A stretch of 64,000 nt of DNA, taken from positions 186,001 through 250,000 of the forward strand of contig LNEV01000007.1 of assembly GCA_001464335.1 (NCBI GenBank), written 5' to 3'. Below, in pieces: positions 59,512 to 64,000 of the stretch. This DNA comes from Rhizobiales bacterium Ga0077545. Lineage in GTDB: Bacteria > Pseudomonadota > Alphaproteobacteria > Rhizobiales > Methylopilaceae. Each line of letters opens with the position of its first letter. The stretch's first letter is position 1. The translations under genes were made by a program, and so were the position numbers. The notes beneath the pieces were generated by a model, which was given only the letters and a program-made list of their open reading frames with translations, was not told where the DNA came from and ran no database searches.

Positions 59512-60779
59512 TTGCGGTGGCTGACACCTATTACGAGGCCACGGCGGAGCCGGGTGAACAACACCCGGCTCTCGCCGGACGCAGGACCGCCGATGTCTGT
59601 ATCATCGGCGGTGGCTTTACGGGCCTCGGCGCGGCTTTGGCGCTGCGCGAGAAGGGGTTCGTCACCATCCTCCTCGAAAAGAGCCGCATCGCTTCCGGCG
59701 CGTCCGGCCGCAATGGCGGGCAGATCCATACGGGCCTGCGGCGAGATCAGGTCTACCTGGAACGAAAATTCGGCCGTTCCGACGCCTGGAAGCTCTGGGA
59801 GATCGGCCAGGCGGCCATCGCGAAGATCGACGACAACCTCGCCCGATACGGCATCGAGGCCGACCGCCGCCACGGCATGATCTATGCCGACCACCGTGCG
59901 CGCATCGTCCGCGACACGCATCATTACGTCGAACACCTCAAAGCGCATTACGCCTACGACAAGGCCGAGAAGCTGGAGCGGCGGGGCGTGCGCGCGCTGA
60001 TCGGCTCTTCCGATTATCACGGCGGCATGGTCGATCATGGCGGGGGCCACCTGCACCCGCTGAAATACGCGCGCGGGCTCGCCCGTGCTGCCGTGAGCCT
60101 CGGCGCGGAGCTCTTCGAGAACACCCGCGTGACCCGCATCGAACCGGGCACGAAGGCCCGTGTCGTGACGGAAAACGGCGAGGTCGAAGCGGATTTCGTG
60201 ATCGTCGCGGGCGACAGCCTGATGCAGGGACTTGTCACCGAAGCCGATGCACGCATCCTGCCCATCGTCTCGACGATCGGCGTCACCGCGCCGCTCGGCG
60301 AGAGGCTGAAGGATTATCTGACGACAGAGATGGCGGTCGCCGACAGCCGTTTCGTCGTCAACTATTTCCGTCCGACACCGGACGGCCGGCTTCTGTTCGG
60401 CGGCGGCGAGAGCTATTCCTCGACCTCGGTTCCCGATCCCGGCCGCCTTGTGCGCACGGCCCTCAAGACGGTCTTTCCGGGCCTTCGGGACACGCCATTC
60501 GACCACGCTTGGAGCGGTATTGTCGGCATCACCCCGACGCGCCTGCCGCTGGTGCGTCGCCTCCACCCCAATATCCTGCTCGCGGCGGGCTATTCGGGCC
60601 AGGGCGTCGCGCTTGCCCCCTTTGCCGGGTCCGTGCTGGCCGAGGCCGTCTCGGGCACGCTGGAGCGTTTCGATGTTCTGGAAAAGCTTCCGGTGCCGCC
60701 CTTCCCCGGCGGGACCGCGCTGCGCCATCCCCTGATGATGCTCGCAATGCTGTGGTACGCACTTCGTGACCGGCTCTGA
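59508..60779 (+). CDS. puuB: Gamma-glutamylputrescine oxidase-like FAD oxidoreductase
   Basis: The 423-residue flavoenzyme of the DAO family has the dinucleotide loop DVCIIGGGFTGLGAALALRE (residues about 29-48), LEKSRIASGASGRNGGQIHT and a C-terminal IVGITPTRLPLVRRLHPNIL then AAGYSGQGVALAPFAGSVLA. It oxidises gamma-glutamylputrescine to the aldehyde in the Puu pathway. The GTG at 59508 overlaps the puuA stop (GTGTGA); a second GTG at 59517 is possible. No ATG lies near the start. Confidence 0.87.
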   Translation: MIAVADTYYEATAEPGEQHPALAGRRTADVCIIGGGFTGLGAALALREKGFVTILLEKSRIASGASGRNGGQIHTGLRRDQVYLERKFGRSDAWKLWEIGQAAIAKIDDNLARYGIEADRRHGMIYADHRARIVRDTHHYVEHLKAHYAYDKAEKLERRGVRALIGSSDYHGGMVDHGGGHLHPLKYARGLARAAVSLGAELFENTRVTRIEPGTKARVVTENGEVEADFVIVAGDSLMQGLVTEADARILPIVSTIGVTAPLGERLKDYLTTEMAVADSRFVVNYFRPTPDGRLLFGGGESYSSTSVPDPGRLVRTALKTVFPGLRDTPFDHAWSGIVGITPTRLPLVRRLHPNILLAAGYSGQGVALAPFAGSVLAEAVSGTLERFDVLEKLPVPPFPGGTALRHPLMMLAMLWYALRDRL

Positions 60780-60869
60780 AATCAATTCCGGATATTTGTA
60801 AGGTTCCATTTATCTGGAACTTAAATCAAAGCGCGTACACATCCCGGCGCACCACACAGGAGCTGGGGA

Positions 60870-61361
60870 ATGTTCACACCAGGTAAAACGCTGACGGCGG
60901 CTGCGGCCGCCCTTGTTCTGACAACCGGCATGTCCATGCAGGCCGAAGCGCGCGGCAGCGGCGGCGCCATCGCCGCCGGTGTGATCGGCGGCATTGCGCT
61001 TGGCGCGCTGGCCACCAGCGCAGCACGCTCCAACAACGTCTATCGCGCCCCGCCCGCCTATCATTACGACGCGCCCGGCGGTTCCTACGGCCCGAGCTAC
61101 CGGCCGCGCTATGGGGTGCTTTACAGCCCGACCGAGAACCAGGCCATCGAGGCCTGCCGCCGCGGCCTTCTGGTCGTCGCACGGCGCTACGGCGCCTTCG
61201 ACGCCCGGCTGAACGATGTCGACTACATCGACCGCACGCCCAATGGCGGCTATCGCCTCCAAGTCGAGATCACGATGTTCTACCCGAACGCCCAGCGCGA
61301 ATCCGAAGTCGTCTGCAACACGAAGAACGGCGCCCTGCTCAACGCGCAGGCGATCAACTGA
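60870..61361 (+). CDS. Secreted glycine-zipper protein, paralogue A
   Basis: The 163-residue product has a signal peptide (1-27, ending QAEA), a glycine-zipper segment (GAIAAGVIGGIALGALATSA), a Tyr/Pro-rich linker (YRAPPAYHYDAPGGSYGPSY) and a conserved domain EACRRGLLVVARRYGAFDAR with a second Cys in VVCNTKNG. The domain matches the next gene closely. Function is unknown; an envelope location is likely. AGGAG precedes the ATG. Confidence 0.82.
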   Translation: MFTPGKTLTAAAAALVLTTGMSMQAEARGSGGAIAAGVIGGIALGALATSAARSNNVYRAPPAYHYDAPGGSYGPSYRPRYGVLYSPTENQAIEACRRGLLVVARRYGAFDARLNDVDYIDRTPNGGYRLQVEITMFYPNAQRESEVVCNTKNGALLNAQAIN

Positions 61362-61366
61362 TGTTG

Positions 61367-61395
61367 TAGGGCCGGTCTTCGGACCGGCCCTATTT
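61367..61395 (+). terminator. Rho-independent terminator with UUCG loop
   Basis: TAGGGCCGGTC, loop TTCG, GACCGGCCCTA followed by TTTCC, directly after paralogue A. Confidence 0.75.
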
Positions 61396-61501
61396 CCTGC
61401 CGTGAATTGGGCGCGCCGCGCCGCCGTTCACCCCGCATTCAGCCATAATCTGCGATGACATTACTGAGGGGCGGCATTCGCAGCCGCTTTTGGGGATCGT
61501 C

Positions 61502-61984
61502 ATGCAGTCCATCAAGCTTCTCGCCGCAGCATCGGCCGCGGCTCTCGTGCTCTGTGCGCCCGCCGAGGCGCGCGACCGCCATTATCACCGTCATCACGGC
61601 AACGGAGCCGCCGTCGGTGCCGCGCTGGGCGCCGGCATCTTTCTCGGGGCTCTGGCCGGCACCGCCGCCGCCAATGCGCGCGAGCCCGTCTATGTCGCGC
61701 CACCGCCTCCGCCGCCGGTTCCGGAATACGGCGCCTATTATCGCGACCGCGGCGAACAGGCCAGCGATGCAGTCGAAGCCTGCCGCAGCGGCCTTCTCGG
61801 CGCGGCCCGCCGGTATGGCGCTTTCGACGCCGAAATCGGCGACATCTATTCGGTGCGCCCCACCGAATTCGGCCATCGCGTGCGCGCCGAAGTCACCATC
61901 GATTATCCCGATTACAGCCGCACCTCGGTCGTCACCTGCCGGACCGAAGACGGCCTTCTCGTGTCGGCTCGCACCGAAGACTGA
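61502..61984 (+). CDS. Secreted glycine-zipper protein, paralogue B
   Basis: The 160-residue product repeats the plan of paralogue A: signal peptide (1-22, ending APAEA), a His-rich start (RDRHYHRHHG), a glycine-zipper (GAALGAGIFLGALAGTAAAN), a proline run (APPPPPPVPEYG) and EACRSGLLGAARRYGAFDAE with a later Cys (VVTCRTEDG). The shared EACR-GLL-ARRYGAFDA core shows tandem duplication. Function is unknown. Confidence 0.82.
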   Translation: MQSIKLLAAASAAALVLCAPAEARDRHYHRHHGNGAAVGAALGAGIFLGALAGTAAANAREPVYVAPPPPPPVPEYGAYYRDRGEQASDAVEACRSGLLGAARRYGAFDAEIGDIYSVRPTEFGHRVRAEVTIDYPDYSRTSVVTCRTEDGLLVSARTED

Positions 61985-62003
61985 TCCGATCCGAGGCAAC
62001 CGG

Positions 62004-62036
62004 AAGGGCCGGGCCATGTGCCCGGCCCTTTTGTTT
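62004..62036 (+). terminator. Rho-independent terminator
   Basis: AAGGGCCGGGC, loop CATGT, GCCCGGCCCTT then TTGTTT, after paralogue B. Confidence 0.85.
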
Positions 62037-62094
62037 GCGCATTTTGCATATGGCGGGGCAAACCGCTAAAGACGGGCCGCGGCGCGGAGGCCCA

Positions 62095-63102
62095 ATGACC
62101 GAAAAACCTATTCTCGTTACCGGTGTTGCAGGCTTTATCGGCCGCGCCTTTGCCGATCGGCTTCTCGGCCAGGGCATTGCGGTTGTCGGGGTGGATTCGC
62201 TCGAAAACCCGCTTCTGCCCGAGTTGTCCGAGGCGCGGCTCGGCACGCTGCGCAACCGCCCCGGCTTCACCTTCGAGAAAGTGGATCTCGCCGACCGCGC
62301 GGCGAGCGACGAGCTGTTTCGCACCCATCGTCCGGATGTGATCGTGCATCTGGCCGCCCGCGCGGGCGTGCGCGCCTCGATGGAACAGCCTCACGCCTAC
62401 ACACGCGCCAATGTCGAAGGCTTCCTGAATGTGCTGGAAGCCGCGCGCAACGGCGATGCCCGACATCTCATCTATGCGTCGTCCAGCTCGGTCTATGGCG
62501 CGCGCAGCGAAGCGCCGTTCTCGGAGACGGACGCGGTCGATCATCCCGTTTCGCTCTACGCCGCAACAAAGCGCGCCAACGAGCTGATGGCGCATTCCTA
62601 TTCGCACCTCTACGGCATTCCGACGACGGGCCTGCGCTTTTTCACCGTGTACGGACCTTACGGACGGCCGGACATGGCCGTCTACATGTTCACGAAGGCC
62701 GTGTTTGAAGGCACGCCCATCACGCTTTACGAAGGCGGATCGCTGCTGCGCGACTTCACCTATGTCGACGATATCGTGGAAGGCATGGCGCGGCTCATCC
62801 CGCATGCACCGGTGGGCGAAGACGCCGAGGACGCACGCCCGGACCGGGCGGCTGCCCCCTACCGGCTGTTCAACATCGGAAATCAGGACGCGGTGCGCGT
62901 GCGCGATCTCGTCTTCTACATCGAAGAGGCCGCGGGCAAGAAGGCGGTGATCCGCTCGCTGCCGATGCCCCTGAGCGATGTGCCCATGACCTGCGCGACC
63001 ACGGAAGAATTGTCCGCACTGACCGGGTTCGAGCCGTCCACGCCTCTGAAGGAGGGCGTTGCGCGTTTCGTCCAATGGTATCGGGGGTTTTACGGGGTGT
63101 GA
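62095..63102 (+). CDS. NAD-dependent nucleotide-sugar epimerase (UDP-glucuronate 4-epimerase-like)
   Basis: The 335-residue extended SDR has ILVTGVAGFIGRAFADRLLG (GxxGxxG, residues about 6-25), HLAARAGVRASMEQPHAYTR, YASSSSVYGARSEAPFSETD and the catalytic YAATKRANELMAHSY (Tyr-x3-Lys), then RFFTVYGPYGRPDMAVYMFT. These are the hallmarks of UDP-glucuronate/UDP-glucose 4-epimerases; the GPYGRPDMA stretch favours the glucuronate type. GGAGG lies 4 bases before ATG 62095. The polymer it serves is unknown. Confidence 0.9.
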   Translation: MTEKPILVTGVAGFIGRAFADRLLGQGIAVVGVDSLENPLLPELSEARLGTLRNRPGFTFEKVDLADRAASDELFRTHRPDVIVHLAARAGVRASMEQPHAYTRANVEGFLNVLEAARNGDARHLIYASSSSVYGARSEAPFSETDAVDHPVSLYAATKRANELMAHSYSHLYGIPTTGLRFFTVYGPYGRPDMAVYMFTKAVFEGTPITLYEGGSLLRDFTYVDDIVEGMARLIPHAPVGEDAEDARPDRAAAPYRLFNIGNQDAVRVRDLVFYIEEAAGKKAVIRSLPMPLSDVPMTCATTEELSALTGFEPSTPLKEGVARFVQWYRGFYGV

Positions 63103-63130
63103 CGCCTCTCCCGCGCGGGACAGGAAAGAA

Positions 63131-64000
63131 TTACGCCGCGAACACGCGGTAGCGTTCGGGGATCAGGCCAAGCGTTTCGCCGATCTTCGGCTCCTGGCCC
63201 GCCGGGACAGACGCTTCGATGGTCGTGCGGCCGCCATCGACCGGCACCGAAATGTCCACGCGATGGATCGGGCCGAAGCGGCGCACCGCAAGAACCTGCC
63301 CTTCAATGGCCGACAGACCGGGCTGTGCAATCTCGATGTCGTGCGGACGCACGAACAGGCGGGCCGCGCCGGAAATGCCGTCCGCATTGATCGAGAGCTT
63401 GCGCTCGCCGACGCGCGCGACACCGTTCTCGACCGTGATCGGAAGCGCGACACTCTCGCCGATGAAATCGTGCACGAAGGCCGAAGCGGGGCTGTCATAG
63501 ACATCCGAGGGCGTACCGACCTGCTCGATCTTGCCGTGGCCCATGACAACGACGCGGTCGGAGACTTCAAGCGCCTCTTCCTGGTCATGGGTCACAAGGA
63601 TCGAAGTGACATGCAGCTCGTTGTGCAGACCGCGCAGCCAGCGGCGCAAATCCTTGCGCACCTTTGCGTCGAGGGCACCGAACGGCTCGTCGAGCAGCAG
63701 CACACGCGGCTCGATGGCGAGCGCACGCGCAAGCGCGACACGCTGGCGCTGACCGCCCGAGAGCTGCGAGGGATACCGATCCGCCAGCGATGCGATCTGG
63801 ACGAGATTGAGAAGCTCCTCGACCTTCTGCCGGATCGCGAATTCCGGCTTGCGGACCTTGCGCGGGCGCACGCGCAGGCCGAACGCGATGTTGTCGGCCA
63901 CCGTCAGATGGCGGAACAGCGCGTAATGCTGGAACACGAAACCGACATCGCGCTCCTTCACCGTCAGCGACAGCGCATCCTCGCCATCGAACCGGATATC
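63131..64000 (-). CDS. cysA: Sulfate/thiosulfate ABC transporter ATPase, partial (5' end beyond window)
   Basis: The frame is open to the right edge; 289 residues are visible. The segment starts before the Q-loop [20 protein letters not shown] and has the signature [20 protein letters not shown], Walker [14 protein letters not shown], the switch [19 protein letters not shown] and a C-terminal TOBE part with [21 protein letters not shown] and RPHDIEI are CysA markers. It energises sulfate uptake; cysT and cysW should lie outside the window to the right. Confidence 0.92.
   Translation of the reverse strand, partial: DIRFDGEDALSLTVKERDVGFVFQHYALFRHLTVADNIAFGLRVRPRKVRKPEFAIRQKVEELLNLVQIASLADRYPSQLSGGQRQRVALARALAIEPRVLLLDEPFGALDAKVRKDLRRWLRGLHNELHVTSILVTHDQEEALEVSDRVVVMGHGKIEQVGTPSDVYDSPASAFVHDFIGESVALPITVENGVARVGERKLSINADGISGAARLFVRPHDIEIAQPGLSAIEGQVLAVRRFGPIHRVDISVPVDGGRTTIEASVPAGQEPKIGETLGLIPERYRVFAA

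Overview
The window is a chromosomal segment of a GC-rich alphaproteobacterium, most likely of the order Hyphomicrobiales (Rhizobiales). The pointers are the gene neighbourhoods (uvrC-pgsA-moaD-moaE, lgt-midA-pgeF, ubiK-ybjN-proC, engB-argB-pyrimidine nucleotidase), an NdvA/ChvA-type cyclic glucan exporter, an OpgC glucan acyltransferase, Omp31-like porins, a PdhS-like cell-cycle kinase, iron boxes of the rhizobial Irr/ICE type, and a tRNA-His with the divergent alphaproteobacterial acceptor end. No rRNA, CRISPR array, phage or complete insertion sequence was seen. Both ends cut through genes: an SGNH-like secreted protein at the left and sulfate importer ATPase cysA at the right.

Layout. 1-12 kb: glucan acyltransferase opgC, DoxX, RlpA-like protein, cupin, ceramide glycosyltransferase, ornithine/lysine decarboxylase, secreted RNase T2, rlmJ, a cold-shock protein, a GST and three tandem beta-barrel outer-membrane proteins. 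12-24 kb: uvrC, an ECF41 sigma factor beside a decapitated carboxymuconolactone decarboxylase remnant, pgsA-moaD-moaE, a chemotaxis receptor, a TIGR02594-type amidase, an AT-rich gap, ilvE, and a divergent MarR/response regulator/histidine kinase set resembling PetP-PetR. 24-34 kb: tRNA-binding protein, TetR regulator, DUF6498 protein, proC-ybjN-ubiK, divergent lgt-midA-pgeF, a lytic transglycosylase, an SDR protein without the usual catalytic Ser and Tyr, and groES-groEL with a CIRCE operator. 34-46 kb: ndvA, an alpha/beta hydrolase, a HAD nucleotidase, argB, engB, cheZ, an L,D-transpeptidase, thiE and nhaA. 46-54 kb: tRNA-His, a PAS histidine kinase, then an iron block (bfd, bfr, Fe3+ importer binding protein and permease, without an ATPase) and a ChaA-like cation/proton exchanger. 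54-64 kb: a putrescine importer (potFGHI order) divergent from gamma-glutamylputrescine synthetase and oxidase, two paralogous secreted proteins, a nucleotide-sugar epimerase and cysA.

How parts work together. The decarboxylase (putrescine or cadaverine synthesis), the Pot importer and the Puu enzymes give polyamine synthesis, uptake and catabolism within one window. opgC and ndvA both point to periplasmic glucans. bfd and bfr are paired for iron storage and release and each has a near-perfect ICE palindrome upstream, which suggests Irr control.

Most of the window is ordinary housekeeping sequence. The least explained signals are a short palindromic insertion that duplicated the last bases of groEL, the ECF41 sigma factor with a truncated partner gene between uvrC and pgsA, the SDR protein with a lost catalytic dyad, and several unassigned palindromes in promoter regions.
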